NCBI GenBank assembly: GCA_020058085.1
Contig: JAGVER010000004.1
Location: forward strand, 1-33,330
Reading direction: 5' to 3'
Origin: Candidatus Omnitrophota bacterium
GTDB taxonomy: Bacteria > Omnitrophota > Gorgyraeia > Gygaellales > Profunditerraquicolaceae
Length of the DNA: 33,330 bases
Under the pieces are notes generated by a model. It saw nothing but the letters and a program-made list of their open reading frames with translations. It was not told the DNA's origin and did no database searches. The position numbers and the translations under genes were made by a program. The stretch's first letter is position 1, and each line of letters opens with the position of its first letter. Positions 1 through 9,357 of this stretch are shown here, piece after piece.

Positions 1-197
1 GGCTTGGAAACAAGGGTTTCATGAGCTGATATTTCAACTTCAAAACTACCCCTTACGCCCGATATCTTAAGCCCTTCTTGATTAATCGCGTGAATTGACT
101 CGGGCCGGCCAACTAATGATACATCTTCACCTTTTAACTTGAGATAACCTGCGACTAAAGCGCCTATTGCGCCTGCTCCGATTACCGCAATTTTCAT
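1..197 (-). CDS. panE: 2-dehydropantoate 2-reductase (ketopantoate reductase, ApbA/PanE family), N-terminal part; truncated by window edge
   Basis: Reverse-strand translation MKIAVIGAGAIGALVAGYLKLKGEDVSLVGRPESIHAINQEGLKISG...: Rossmann GxGxxG and typical PanE N-terminus; runs off position 1. Confidence 0.8.
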   Translation of the reverse strand, partial: MKIAVIGAGAIGALVAGYLKLKGEDVSLVGRPESIHAINQEGLKISGVRGSFEVEISAHETLVSK

Positions 198-460
198 CTG
201 ATAGGCCTGGGGAAACCGTATTTTTTATAGTCAAATCCGGTCTGATCTAAGAGCCTTACCATCATGCTATAAAAGGGAGATGGTACACCGGAGAAGAATG
301 CAGCCACAACATCCTGCTCTTCCACCTTTGAACCGTTTCTCACCCGGACATTTTCCTCGGCCATTTTCATTACCGCTTCTTCGGTAATATGGCGGTGGAA
401 GATGGGAATTTTTGAGATGAATATCTTGAATTTATCTTGTGTTCTAAGATCCCAATCCAT
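194..460 (-). CDS. Small stand-alone PCP_red-like domain protein (resembles the C-terminal domain of light-independent protochlorophyllide reductase subunit B)
   Basis: 88 aa ORF; pattern 'KIPIFHRHITEEAVMKMAEENVRVRNGSKVEEQDVV' resembles PCP_red domains; overlaps panE start by 4 nt. Confidence 0.55.
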   Translation of the reverse strand: MDWDLRTQDKFKIFISKIPIFHRHITEEAVMKMAEENVRVRNGSKVEEQDVVAAFFSGVPSPFYSMMVRLLDQTGFDYKKYGFPRPIR

Positions 461-470
461 AATTTAATGA

Positions 471-578
471 GCACATAACTTACGAACACGCCAGTGTGAG
501 TAAGTTATTGTGCGAATTAATCCCGTTGAGTGTGGCAAAATTATCGAAAGAATTTTGCCACAGCCTACGAAACGGGAT
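471..578 (-). other. Highly structured leader region (nested/tandem stem-loops) upstream of the PCP_red-like gene
   Basis: TGTGGCAAAATT (531-542)/AATTTTGCCACA (551-562) perfect 12 bp stem nested in ATCCCGTT (520-527)/AACGGGAT (571-578); second hairpin GCACATAACTTAC (471-483)/GTAAGTTATTGTGC (500-513). Confidence 0.7.
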
Positions 579-638
579 CTACGCATTTAATAAACGCATA
601 ACTCATATAGTAAAATTTGACTATCTAAATCTAAGATT

Positions 639-667
639 ATTTTATAATTTTCGGGGGCTTATGTCAA
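639..667 (-). promoter_or_regulatory. Sigma70-type promoter for PCP_red-like/panE operon
   Basis: On minus strand TTGACA (662-667), 17 nt spacer, TAAAAT (639-644). Confidence 0.7.
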
Positions 668-676
668 GTTAATATT

Positions 677-830
677 GAGCTCCTTAAGCTTTGGTCTAGC
701 GCACCTTGCCAAATAGGATTGGCAAGTGCGCACTGGCTGTGCGAAATTTGAACTCCTCAAGGTTTTATCTAGTGAAATCCTTGTTGCCGTAGGCAACAAG
801 GAAGTTGATCGAACAATAGTGAGATCAAGT
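677..830 (+). repeat. Modular intergenic repeat cluster 'a': core + inserted hairpin cassette + core + GTA-loop hairpin + GAAC..GTGA-loop hairpin
   Basis: gagctccttaagctttggtctagcg ... cgaaatttgaactcctcaaggttttatctagtgaaaTCCTTGTTGCCgtaGGCAACAAGGA ... TTGATCgaacaatagtgaGATCAA; core shared with clusters at 1462, 7773, 11310, 15521 and 28081. Confidence 0.8.
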
Positions 831-841
831 ACAAAAAGAGA

Positions 842-1333
842 TTACTGAGATATTTTAGCTAAGGCTTCGGATATTTCCTTGTTCAGAAATACCTCGTTAC
901 CAACATCATCCCAATGCACAAAAACATTGGCTACTGCAGAAAGGCCCTTCTTCTTAAGTAGGGATTCAACATATTCTGAACATCTCTGAGCACTAGCCTT
1001 AAAACTATAAATATAAAAACATAAAGCTTTTTTACCAGCTACGCCCTTAGTAAGAAGCAGGTATTTAGTGACCGGGGCTGATGGCCGTCCGCCCCATACC
1101 GGTATCCCCACGCAGAATAAATCATATTCCTTAAGATCGGATTTTATCGTGGCGAGCCTGACAAACATAGGAAAGAATCTGTAGAATGTCCGCTTCAACA
1201 AATTCTGCCTCTTATCTCGATATTCAATCTCGGCAATATTAGCCTCGCCTTTCTTGCGTAAAACATCTGATATTAGATCTGCTACTCGTGCGGTATTGCC
1301 ATAACGAGAATAATAAACTATTAAGCTTTTCAT
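842..1333 (-). CDS. Flavodoxin-like protein
   Basis: MKSLIVYYSRYGNTARVADLISDVL... flavodoxin phosphate-binding loop (YSRYGNT) plus 'GIPVWGGRPSAPVTKYL'. Start moved from the ORF-track M to MKSLIV at 1333; the upstream extension is repeat/intergenic sequence. Confidence 0.8.
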   Translation of the reverse strand: MKSLIVYYSRYGNTARVADLISDVLRKKGEANIAEIEYRDKRQNLLKRTFYRFFPMFVRLATIKSDLKEYDLFCVGIPVWGGRPSAPVTKYLLLTKGVAGKKALCFYIYSFKASAQRCSEYVESLLKKKGLSAVANVFVHWDDVGNEVFLNKEISEALAKISQ

Positions 1334-1461
1334 CCAACCTCCTTGCACAGCAAGTACACATTCCGCAGAAGCGGGATACTCGACACTCGCCTCAGATGAG
1401 GCGCACTTTGCCTCGATTGGTAAAGGTGCATTTATGTCGAGGTACCGACCTATCAAATATT

Positions 1462-1530
1462 GAGCACCTTATATTTTTAGTCTAGCCCTAAAAACTGGAT
1501 CCTTGATCGAACACAAGTAAGATCAAGGAA
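1462..1530 (+). repeat. Modular intergenic repeat 'b'
   Basis: gagcaccttatatttttagtctagc core followed by TCCTTGATC-gaacacaagtaa-GATCAAGGA (1500-1529) hairpin. Confidence 0.7.
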
Positions 1531-1547
1531 GGCCGGGTGCCAGACAA

Positions 1548-1838
1548 TTAACTAATCTCCTCAATCGGAAAAACAAACGCTTTGATCCCCTCGTGGCCAA
1601 CTTTACTCTTTAAATTCCTGACTCCGGAAAGCATCTCTTTGACCTGCAACCCCTCACAAGCCACATAGATAATATTATTTAACCCCGGCCAAATATCATT
1701 CCCTAAATGAGTCCCGCTTGAGGTACCGCGGCCAAAAACCCTGGAAACCTTAGTATAGTTTTTCATAATACAACTTTCTAATATTTCCATAACCTCATTA
1801 TCCAGTGCCTCATTATAGACGACCATGAGCATTTTCAT
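1548..1838 (-). CDS. PG0541-like transporter-associated small protein (P-II-like)
   Basis: 96 aa, [21 protein letters not shown]...GTSSGTHLGNDIWPGLNNIIYVA; overlaps RND permease stop; this family typically sits next to RND transporters. Confidence 0.6.
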   Translation of the reverse strand: MKMLMVVYNEALDNEVMEILESCIMKNYTKVSRVFGRGTSSGTHLGNDIWPGLNNIIYVACEGLQVKEMLSGVRNLKSKVGHEGIKAFVFPIEEIS

Positions 1839-4800
1839 TTCTTATTCACCCCCGGTAAAGCTGATTTCCTATGAAATACTGCGTAAAGCGTAGGAACAAA
1901 TAACATCGTAACCAAAGTAGAAACCGAGAGGCCACCGATCATAGTAATACCCAAAGGCTGCCAGACCTCGGACCCTTGACCGTGAGAGATAGCTAAAGGC
2001 AAGAGACCCACAATGGTAGTAATTGTAGTCATAAGCACCGGGCGCAAACGATCCTTGCCCGCGACTGTCACGGCATCATACATGGAAAAACCGCGCGCGC
2101 GCAGCATAATAATATAGCTGATAAGAACGATAGCGTTATTTACTACTATGCCCAGAAGCATAACTATGCCCAGAAAAGTAGTTATACTTAAGGTGGTTTG
2201 AGTTAATATAAAGCCCAAGATTACTCCGATAAAAGTAAAAGGTATGGCAAACATAATTATAAAAGGATCTAAGAGTGATTCAAACTGCGCCGCCATAACC
2301 ATATAAACAAGCACAATGCCTAAAATAAGCAGGAGCGTAAGATCAGTAAAAGCCTTCTTCTGCTCCTCTGCCTCTCCGCCTATATTTATAGTAATGTCCG
2401 CTGGTAATGTAATCTTATCAATCTCCTTCTTTAAATCCTCAACAATCTTTCCCGAAGACCGTTTATAAGCATTGCATTGAACCCTTACCATTCTTTCGCG
2501 ATTTTTACGCTCAATTCTATCAGGCCCGCTTGTTTCATAGATCTTGGCTATATTACTAAGCTTAATCTGTTTCCTATTATTCCCTAAGCGGCTCTCTAAC
2601 GCTTCTAGCTCCACAAAAGGAGTATTATCTTCGGGTAGCGGAGCAACTATAGAAATATTTTCTATATCTTCTAATTTCGTACGCGAAAAATCCTCAAGCC
2701 TGACATAAATATCATAAGTCTTGCCCTTTTCGCGATATTTCGTAGCAGTCGAACCCTGGATAAAAGTCTTTAAGGTAGAGGTTATAGTACTCATATCCAA
2801 CCCGAGGCTTGCTGCTTTTTCTCTATCCACATCAATCTCTAATTCCGGGCTGTTTGCTTCTCGAGAAATACTGACATCAACGGTCCCGGGGATCTCCTCC
2901 ATAATCAATTTTATCTTCTGCGCCAAAAGATTCGTCTGCTCAAAAGAATGCCCGATTATTTCAAGCTGCACAGCCTTGCCGCCTGTACCGGTAATAAGGC
3001 GGCCAAGAGGATTACCTACAGAGATATCCGTCCTCAATACTCCGGGGATAAGCTTAATCTTATTTCTTAATGCCTGACCTACCTCTCCCACCGAACGCTT
3101 TCTTTCTTGCTTTGGAATAAGTTTTGCTCCGGCAGAAACTATATGTGTCCCGGAAGAACCGCCTATTAATCTACCCACGCCGGCGACCTGTCCACTTCTT
3201 ACATAATAATATTTTGCCTCCGGAATATCTTTTTTTAAGATCTCTTCTATTCTTTGTGCTACCTTATCTGATTCCTCAATACGCGTTCCTATAGGCAAAT
3301 TAATAGTCAGGCGTAAATCACCAGAATCCTCTTCAGGCATAAATTCATTTCCTACAAACGGTACAAGGAGTAAGCTCAAAATAAAGACAGCAGAAAATCC
3401 CATAAGAATTAGTTTCTTGTGCCTAAGTGAGAATCCTAATGCTCGGCTATAAGAACTCTCCCAACTCTTAAACCATCTCTCTGAAGTCGCGTGAAACCGA
3501 GAAATTAACCTTGATTTTCCATTCGTGTTATTAAAACGCAACCACTTAGCGCAGAGCATGGGAGTAAAACTGGTAGCGGTGAATAAAGAGGCCATAAGGG
3601 TTACAACGATAATTATCGCTAAACCGCCGAAGATTATCCCGACTACTCCCGGGATAAATAACATCGGCATAAATACTACCACAGTAGTTAATGTCGAGGC
3701 TGCTATCGCCAGAAATATTTCTGAAGTCCCAAAGATAGCAGCTTCCGAAGGCCTATTCCCTCTCTCCAGCCTTCTAAAAATATTATCCACAACTACAATG
3801 GCGTTATCTACTACCATTCCGGTAGCAATAGCTAAAGAAGAGAGACTTATGGTATTAATTGTGCCTTTACTTAAGAATAAATAGATAAAAGCGATTAGAA
3901 GAGAAAACGGTATAGTCAAAGCAATAATCAAGCTTGGCACAAATGACCGGAGGAAAAACCATACCACTAAAACTACAAGGACTATACCCAGCCATACCGA
4001 AGACTTGAGAGAATCTAGGGAATTTATAATATCTTCAGAGGTATCGAATATAACATTTACCTTAATATCTACGGGAAGGGTTTTAGCTAACTCATCCATT
4101 TTTTTCTTTACTCTATTGGTAACCTCCACTGTATTTATCCCGCTCTGTTTCTGAACCATCATCATAATCCCTGGGTGTTGGTTAATACGAACCAAGCTAG
4201 TAATCTCTTTAAAACTATCCTCTATCCTAGCAACATCTTTTAGATATACAGACTTTCCATTGCGCTTACCTAAAATTAAAAGATTGATCTCCTCAGGTTC
4301 AGCAAATTCTCCAGGAATACGTATAAGATAATCAGTGAGCCCGGTTTTCAAGCTCCCTATTGGCTGGGTTATATTCTCCTGTTTTAATTTATTTTGTATA
4401 TCAAGAACGGAGTACCCATACCCCTCTAGGCGTTGCCTATCAATCCAAATATTAATCTGACGTTCCATCCCACCGCCATTTATCTGAACTGTACCTACGC
4501 CCGGAAGTTGCCTTAGGGCATCCCCAATTCTTTTATCGACTAAATCATATAACTCGGGATATGACTGTTTAGCAGTTATGCCAAAATAGACTATAGGTAT
4601 ATTAGCTGTATTGAATTTAAAGATGATTGGATTATCCATCTCATCAGGGATATCGGGAAGGAAGCGTTTAGCTCTATCAATACGGTCGCGGACATCATTA
4701 GACGCCTCATCAAGATTCGTCCCCCAGATAAATTTAAGGGTAATTAAAGAACTCCCCTCTGAAGATGTCGAAGAGATCTTCTCTAAACCCGGAGTTGTCC

Positions 4801-5014
4801 CTAGTTGATTTTCAAGCTCTTCAGTTACATTTATTTCTACATCCTCAGAACCTGCCCCGGGATAAGAAGATATTACGCTTATAGATGGCGGCTCAATCTC
4901 AGGCATCATATCAATACCCAGTCTGCTCAAAGAATAAAGAGCCAAAATAACGATCGCAGAAAAAATCATCAAATTGGTAACTGGTTTCTTTACGCCAAAT
5001 TCCGGTAAATTCAT
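1835..5014 (-). CDS. RND efflux transporter permease (AcrB/HAE1-like)
   Basis: 1059 aa with internal duplication, '[14 protein letters not shown]', '[14 protein letters not shown]', multiple TM segments, [18 protein letters not shown] start. Confidence 0.95.
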   Translation of the reverse strand: MNLPEFGVKKPVTNLMIFSAIVILALYSLSRLGIDMMPEIEPPSISVISSYPGAGSEDVEINVTEELENQLGTTPGLEKISSTSSEGSSLITLKFIWGTNLDEASNDVRDRIDRAKRFLPDIPDEMDNPIIFKFNTANIPIVYFGITAKQSYPELYDLVDKRIGDALRQLPGVGTVQINGGGMERQINIWIDRQRLEGYGYSVLDIQNKLKQENITQPIGSLKTGLTDYLIRIPGEFAEPEEINLLILGKRNGKSVYLKDVARIEDSFKEITSLVRINQHPGIMMMVQKQSGINTVEVTNRVKKKMDELAKTLPVDIKVNVIFDTSEDIINSLDSLKSSVWLGIVLVVLVVWFFLRSFVPSLIIALTIPFSLLIAFIYLFLSKGTINTISLSSLAIATGMVVDNAIVVVDNIFRRLERGNRPSEAAIFGTSEIFLAIAASTLTTVVVFMPMLFIPGVVGIIFGGLAIIIVVTLMASLFTATSFTPMLCAKWLRFNNTNGKSRLISRFHATSERWFKSWESSYSRALGFSLRHKKLILMGFSAVFILSLLLVPFVGNEFMPEEDSGDLRLTINLPIGTRIEESDKVAQRIEEILKKDIPEAKYYYVRSGQVAGVGRLIGGSSGTHIVSAGAKLIPKQERKRSVGEVGQALRNKIKLIPGVLRTDISVGNPLGRLITGTGGKAVQLEIIGHSFEQTNLLAQKIKLIMEEIPGTVDVSISREANSPELEIDVDREKAASLGLDMSTITSTLKTFIQGSTATKYREKGKTYDIYVRLEDFSRTKLEDIENISIVAPLPEDNTPFVELEALESRLGNNRKQIKLSNIAKIYETSGPDRIERKNRERMVRVQCNAYKRSSGKIVEDLKKEIDKITLPADITINIGGEAEEQKKAFTDLTLLLILGIVLVYMVMAAQFESLLDPFIIMFAIPFTFIGVILGFILTQTTLSITTFLGIVMLLGIVVNNAIVLISYIIMLRARGFSMYDAVTVAGKDRLRPVLMTTITTIVGLLPLAISHGQGSEVWQPLGITMIGGLSVSTLVTMLFVPTLYAVFHRKSALPGVNKK

Positions 5015-5889
5015 TATTCCTCAACCTCCGGTTCAACTCTTGCGCCATCAAAAAGTATTTGCTGACCCACAATCACTACCGAATCTCCTTCTTTTAAGCC
5101 TTCTTGTACTTCATAATAAGAACCTTGACGTATACCAAGCTTTACTTTCTTCGCAACAGCTTTCTTGCCTTCAGCCACGAATACGTAATTATCAGGCGAG
5201 CGGCCTAGAACCGCCTCTTTAAGTATTACCGGTACACTTCTCCTGACTTCCAATGCCAATCTTACTTTAGCAAACATTCCAGATTTAAGTTGATGATCGA
5301 AATTATCCAAAGTTATTTCGATAGGGGCAGTACGGGTAGATAAATCTACGACGGGACTGATCTTAGTTACTACTCCTTTAAATTCTACAGACGGATAGGC
5401 GTCTACGGTAATTATCGCCTCCTGGTCTATATTTACCTTAGGTAAATATCTCTCCGGTATATCCAGATCTATTTTTACCTTATCCATGCTCACTACCAAG
5501 GCTATCGAAGTTTGTGCAGTTACATTTTCTCCGATATCAACATATACCCTCCCCACGATACCAGTTAAAGTGCTTTCTACAGGAGCCTTTTCAAATTTAA
5601 GCCCGACTTCATCACGATCAATAAAACAGATAGCTTCTCCTTTATTGATAGAATTCCCGTCTTGCTTTACCTTTTCAATAATCTTGCCACTTACCTTAGG
5701 ATAAATTATCGCCTCATCTTTAGCCTTAATATCCCCAGTATAATCCAAGGTTTCATAAAGCTCTTGCAATTGAACCTTATCAACCTTAACCGGGATAGAT
5801 TCCTCAAGTCTGGCCTTATCAAGTTTTGATTGGCAGCCAACGATTGAAACTACCAATATTAATAAAATTATCAATTTAGAGAAGCTCAT
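5014..5889 (-). CDS. RND efflux periplasmic adaptor subunit (membrane fusion protein), lipoprotein signal
   Basis: MSFSKLIILLILVVSIVGCQSK lipobox; biotinyl-lipoyl-like 'GDIKAKDEAIIYPKVSGKI..GEAICFIDRDE'; start refined to 5889. Confidence 0.9.
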   Translation of the reverse strand: MSFSKLIILLILVVSIVGCQSKLDKARLEESIPVKVDKVQLQELYETLDYTGDIKAKDEAIIYPKVSGKIIEKVKQDGNSINKGEAICFIDRDEVGLKFEKAPVESTLTGIVGRVYVDIGENVTAQTSIALVVSMDKVKIDLDIPERYLPKVNIDQEAIITVDAYPSVEFKGVVTKISPVVDLSTRTAPIEITLDNFDHQLKSGMFAKVRLALEVRRSVPVILKEAVLGRSPDNYVFVAEGKKAVAKKVKLGIRQGSYYEVQEGLKEGDSVVIVGQQILFDGARVEPEVEE

Positions 5890-7199
5890 TAAATCCCTCC
5901 TGTGGCTTTGGCTATCGGAAGCCAAACCACGGCCTCCTGGCCTGTCGCTTTTTCAAAATTTGCTTTAGCTATCGTATAATCATAAGCGGCCTGATTTTGA
6001 TTAAATCGTGATACTTCATATTTTATTTCGGCATTACTTTTATCCAGAAAACTTAACTCTCCTCTTTTATACTTCTCACTTACGCTTTGATAATTATCAT
6101 AATACACCTTATAATCTGATTGGCTGGATTTAATCATAGCGATAGCATCTTTTAAGCCTAGATACGCGTCTTTCAGCTCTAATATTATATCTTTTATCGC
6201 TTTCTCCTTAAGTAGCTGCGTCTGTCTTAAATCAATGACCGCCTGCTCTACTTTTGCTTTTGTCCGCCAGCCATCAAATATCGGCCATGAAAATGTGACC
6301 CCGAGAATATTATAATCGTTCCAATTCCTGGTATTTACTGTGGTAGTTACCGCGTGTGATCTACTGTAATAATCCCAAGATGCATAAATATTTGGCCGCG
6401 TATCTGATTTAGCTATCTCTATAGAACTTTTATCTGCTTTAAGTTGCGCCGTATGCTGTCTGATCTCAGGCCTCTCCTCAAGAGCCTTTAATAAACCTTC
6501 GTCAAAAGCAATCTCCCGGCTTTCATAATTAAATTCTCCGACGGCTTTTATATTAACATCTTTATCCAAATATAACAAATTAATCAAAACCGCCTGCGCG
6601 AGGCTTACTTGATTCAGAGAAGATTCATAAACTTGGCTCAAATCGTTTAGCGATGACTCTGCCCTTAAAACTTCGGATTCTGATACTTCACCGGCTTTAT
6701 ACCTTTCTTTAATGAATCTAAGTTGCTCTTTGCCATTATCGAACATCAGCTTATTGAGTTTAGTAAAATCCTGGGCCAATAAAAGCGTGAACAAACCCTT
6801 CTTGACATTTAAGGCCGTCTCTATTTTTACTTTATCCAGAAGCGCTTTGGTGACTTCAAATTTGTAGCCATTATATTTTATAGTATTAAAGGTTTTGCCT
6901 CCAGTATAGAGATTTTGCTTTAAATCAATCTGCGAACTAGTCTGACTTATATCTTTAGAGTAATACCCCCTTGTATGTGTCCAATTGCCAGTAAATGTTA
7001 AAGCAGGAAAAAGATCGGCGTGGCTTTCAGCTATCTTTACCTTAGCCTTTTTTAAATCGCCTGCCTTTAGAAGTATATCGCGGTTATCCCTTAAGGCAAT
7101 TACCAGCGCCTCATCTAAAGAAAGGCTTACCTCTTCTGCCTTAGTATAGGTAACAAAAAGAAAAACTGTTAATATTGCAAGGGGCCAGACCTTCTTCAC
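5889..7199 (-). CDS. TolC family outer membrane efflux protein
   Basis: Signal peptide VKKVWPLAILTVFLFVTYTKA (GTG start at 7199) then TolC-type coiled repeats 'EVSLSLDEALVIALRDNRDIL'. Confidence 0.9.
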   Translation of the reverse strand: MKKVWPLAILTVFLFVTYTKAEEVSLSLDEALVIALRDNRDILLKAGDLKKAKVKIAESHADLFPALTFTGNWTHTRGYYSKDISQTSSQIDLKQNLYTGGKTFNTIKYNGYKFEVTKALLDKVKIETALNVKKGLFTLLLAQDFTKLNKLMFDNGKEQLRFIKERYKAGEVSESEVLRAESSLNDLSQVYESSLNQVSLAQAVLINLLYLDKDVNIKAVGEFNYESREIAFDEGLLKALEERPEIRQHTAQLKADKSSIEIAKSDTRPNIYASWDYYSRSHAVTTTVNTRNWNDYNILGVTFSWPIFDGWRTKAKVEQAVIDLRQTQLLKEKAIKDIILELKDAYLGLKDAIAMIKSSQSDYKVYYDNYQSVSEKYKRGELSFLDKSNAEIKYEVSRFNQNQAAYDYTIAKANFEKATGQEAVVWLPIAKATGGI

Positions 7200-7200
7200 A

Positions 7201-7644
7201 TTATTCTCCGGATAATATATCCTTAATGCGCATAAGTATACGCAGATAATCTTGACGATCCTGTTCTGAAATCTTACTAAAGATACTGATCGCCATCTTG
7301 CGCCTTTCATAAGCCAGTTTTTTCATTAACGCCAGACCTTTCGGGGTTATCTTTACCTTAATAATACGGCGGTCTTCTTGATCAAAAACTCTCAGAACGT
7401 AACCTGATTTGACTAATCTATCTACGATTCCTGTTGTTGCGGCAGTACTCACTTTCATAAAGCTAGCGATGTCTGTCATCTTAATCGATTCTCGCGAACT
7501 CAGATGCTGCAATATTAATACCTGAGGTAGAGTAACTTTACCTTTATAGATCTCCGCTGGTTGCACACGGGCAAACTCTCGCATAAGCACTGGCATAATC
7601 TCATTTAATTTATCGGCAAATTCAGGCAAAGATACAAAAGACAT
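7201..7644 (-). CDS. MarR family transcriptional regulator
   Basis: MSFVSLPEFADKLNEIMPVLMREF...LTQVLILQHLSSRESIKMTDIASFMKVSTAATTGIVDRLVKSGYVLRVFDQEDRRIIKVKITPKG: MarR wHTH and DRR wing motif. Confidence 0.92.
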   Translation of the reverse strand: MSFVSLPEFADKLNEIMPVLMREFARVQPAEIYKGKVTLPQVLILQHLSSRESIKMTDIASFMKVSTAATTGIVDRLVKSGYVLRVFDQEDRRIIKVKITPKGLALMKKLAYERRKMAISIFSKISEQDRQDYLRILMRIKDILSGE

Positions 7645-7700
7645 GCTTATCCTCCTTGCGCAGTAGCGCACACTGGCGCATCATATTACGCCAGATGTTA

Positions 7701-7737
7701 ATTATTAACTATGTTAAATATCAACTACATTAATAAT
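7701..7737. promoter_or_regulatory. Candidate MarR operator (imperfect palindrome)
   Basis: ATTATTAActatgttaaatatcaactacaTTAATAAT: perfect 8 bp inverted arms with further internal partial symmetry, upstream of marR start and overlapping the inferred -10. Confidence 0.55.
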
Positions 7738-7763
7738 ATGCCATATAAATCTGCTTATGTCAA
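7735..7763 (-). promoter_or_regulatory. Sigma70-type promoter for marR-efflux operon
   Basis: Minus strand TTGACA (7758-7763), 17 nt, CATATT (7735-7740) preceded by TGG (extended -10-like). Confidence 0.6.
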
Positions 7764-7772
7764 GGCAAAAGT

Positions 7773-7855
7773 GAGCACCTTGAATCTATTGTCTAGCGAA
7801 ATTTGAACACCCTAAATCTTTTGTTTAGTGAAATCCTTGCGCGAAGCGCAAGGAC
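7773..7855 (+). repeat. Modular intergenic repeat cluster 'c'
   Basis: gagcaccttgaatctattgtctagcgaaatttgaacaccctaaatcttttgtttagtgaaaTCCTTGCGCgaaGCGCAAGGA. Confidence 0.8.
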
Positions 7856-7880
7856 CTAATCATTAGCAGGGCCAAGGAGA

Positions 7881-8396
7881 TTAGAGGTTTTTGATTAAAC
7901 TGGAGAGAAATTGCGACTCGGCTTCAAGCATCTTAAGATTATGCTCTAGAATCTGAGATAATGAAGAATGCTTCCTATTTGTTTTGGATTCAAACATTTG
8001 CATTAAACCAAGAGATATTTTATTTAAGATGCTAAGCCGTGCGCGCAGCCTACGCCGGGCAGATAGAGGTTTTAAATAGTGCAGAAAATAAAGACTTAAG
8101 TCTAAGCTAAACTGTGGACGCTTAAGTTCTAATATGCTCCTGCTTAATAATTCATTAAAGCGAGTTTTTCCTTTAGCGGTTAAGGTATAAACAATACGCT
8201 TAGGCCTCTTGCCAATCTTCTTTATCTTCTTGGCTATCAAGCCTTTTCGTTCCAACACTTCTAAAGGATAATATATGGACTTAAGCTGGATTCCGGCAAA
8301 CAAAAAAAGTATCTGTTTGACCTTAACCTTTATATCATAGCCATGTTTAGGGCCTTCGCGCAGAAGCCCTAATAATAATAATTCCTGTTCAATCAT
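7881..8396 (-). CDS. PadR family transcriptional regulator
   Basis: MIEQELLLLGLLREGPKHGYDIKVKVKQ...IYYPLEVLERKGLIAKK..KRPKRIVYTLTAKGKTRF: PadR wHTH signature. Confidence 0.85.
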   Translation of the reverse strand: MIEQELLLLGLLREGPKHGYDIKVKVKQILFLFAGIQLKSIYYPLEVLERKGLIAKKIKKIGKRPKRIVYTLTAKGKTRFNELLSRSILELKRPQFSLDLSLYFLHYLKPLSARRRLRARLSILNKISLGLMQMFESKTNRKHSSLSQILEHNLKMLEAESQFLSSLIKNL

Positions 8397-9343
8397 GCTA
8401 TGATACCCATATTACGGAATTTGTGATACCTAGATTCAAGAAGGACTTCTTTTTTAAGACTTTTTAATTCCTTGATATCCCTAATGAGCACTTCTTTGAT
8501 ATTCTGCGCCGTCTTCTCATGGTCTCGATGCGCACCCCCAAAAGGTTCAGGAATTACTGCATCTATCACTTTGAGTTTAATAAGATCCTCTCCGGTCAAC
8601 TTTAAAACTGCCGCTGCCTCAGAGGCCTTTGAACCATTCTTCCACAAAATAGCAGCGCAACCTTCAGGAGATATAACCGAATAATACGAATTTTCCAATA
8701 TATAAACACGGTCTGCGACTCCTACCCCAAGCGCTCCGCCCGATCCACCCTCGCCAATAACTATAGAAATGATGGGAGTAGCGATTGAAGCCATATCTCT
8801 TAAGTTTGTGGCAATTGCCTGAGCTTGACCGCGCTCCTCTGCTCCTATCCCCGGATAAGCCCCCGGAGTATCAATAAAGATTACAATCGGAAGATTAAAT
8901 TCCTCGGCTAGCTGCATCATCCTTAGGGCCTTACGGTATCCTTCGGGATGAGCACAGCCAAAATTACGCTTAAGGTTCTCTTTTGTATCACGGCCTTTTT
9001 GATGGCCTATAACTACAATTTTTTGTTTATCTAATTTCGCAAACCCGGAAACAATAGCTTTATCATCGGAAAAAAGTCTATCTCCGTGTATCTCTAAAAA
9101 ATCTGTCATTAAGAAATTGATATAGTCTAGCGTGTAGGGCCTTTGAGGATGTCGCGCGAGCTGGACTCTTTGCCAAGGGGTGAGATTAACATAGGTATCT
9201 TTCTTTAGATGCTCAAGCTTATCTTCTAGCCTTTTAACCTCGGAAGAAAGATCGATCTTTTTGTCCGCGATAAAATGCCTAAGTTCATGGATTTTCTTTT
9301 CAAGTTCAGCAATAGGTTTCTCAAAATCAAGTCCAGCAGCCAT
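8393..9343 (-). CDS. accA: Acetyl-CoA carboxylase carboxyltransferase subunit alpha
   Basis: 316 aa, 'RVQLARHPQRPYTLDYI', 'FGCAHPEGYRKALRMMQLAEEFNLPIVIFIDTPGAYPGIGAEERGQAQAIA'. Confidence 0.97.
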   Translation of the reverse strand: MAAGLDFEKPIAELEKKIHELRHFIADKKIDLSSEVKRLEDKLEHLKKDTYVNLTPWQRVQLARHPQRPYTLDYINFLMTDFLEIHGDRLFSDDKAIVSGFAKLDKQKIVVIGHQKGRDTKENLKRNFGCAHPEGYRKALRMMQLAEEFNLPIVIFIDTPGAYPGIGAEERGQAQAIATNLRDMASIATPIISIVIGEGGSGGALGVGVADRVYILENSYYSVISPEGCAAILWKNGSKASEAAAVLKLTGEDLIKLKVIDAVIPEPFGGAHRDHEKTAQNIKEVLIRDIKELKSLKKEVLLESRYHKFRNMGIIA

Positions 9344-9357
9344 AGGGAAAATTTGGT

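Noticed and set aside
842-1456. Long form of the flavodoxin ORF starting at 1456
   Set aside because: The extra N-terminal 41 aa have no flavodoxin similarity and lie in repeat-adjacent sequence; MKSLIVYYSRYG at 1333 is the natural start.
2721-3884. Plus-strand ORFs overlapping the RND permease and similar antisense ORFs across the window (e.g. 18276..18824, 20581..21147)
   Set aside because: They are antisense shadows of well-supported minus-strand genes, with no recognisable domains or independent RBS/promoter evidence.
7834-7854. TCCTTGCGCgaaGCGCAAGGA as an intrinsic terminator of padR
   Set aside because: On the padR-sense (minus) strand the stem is followed by ATTTCACTAAAC, not a U-run; the same hairpin recurs elsewhere with the repeat core, so it is treated as a repeat module.
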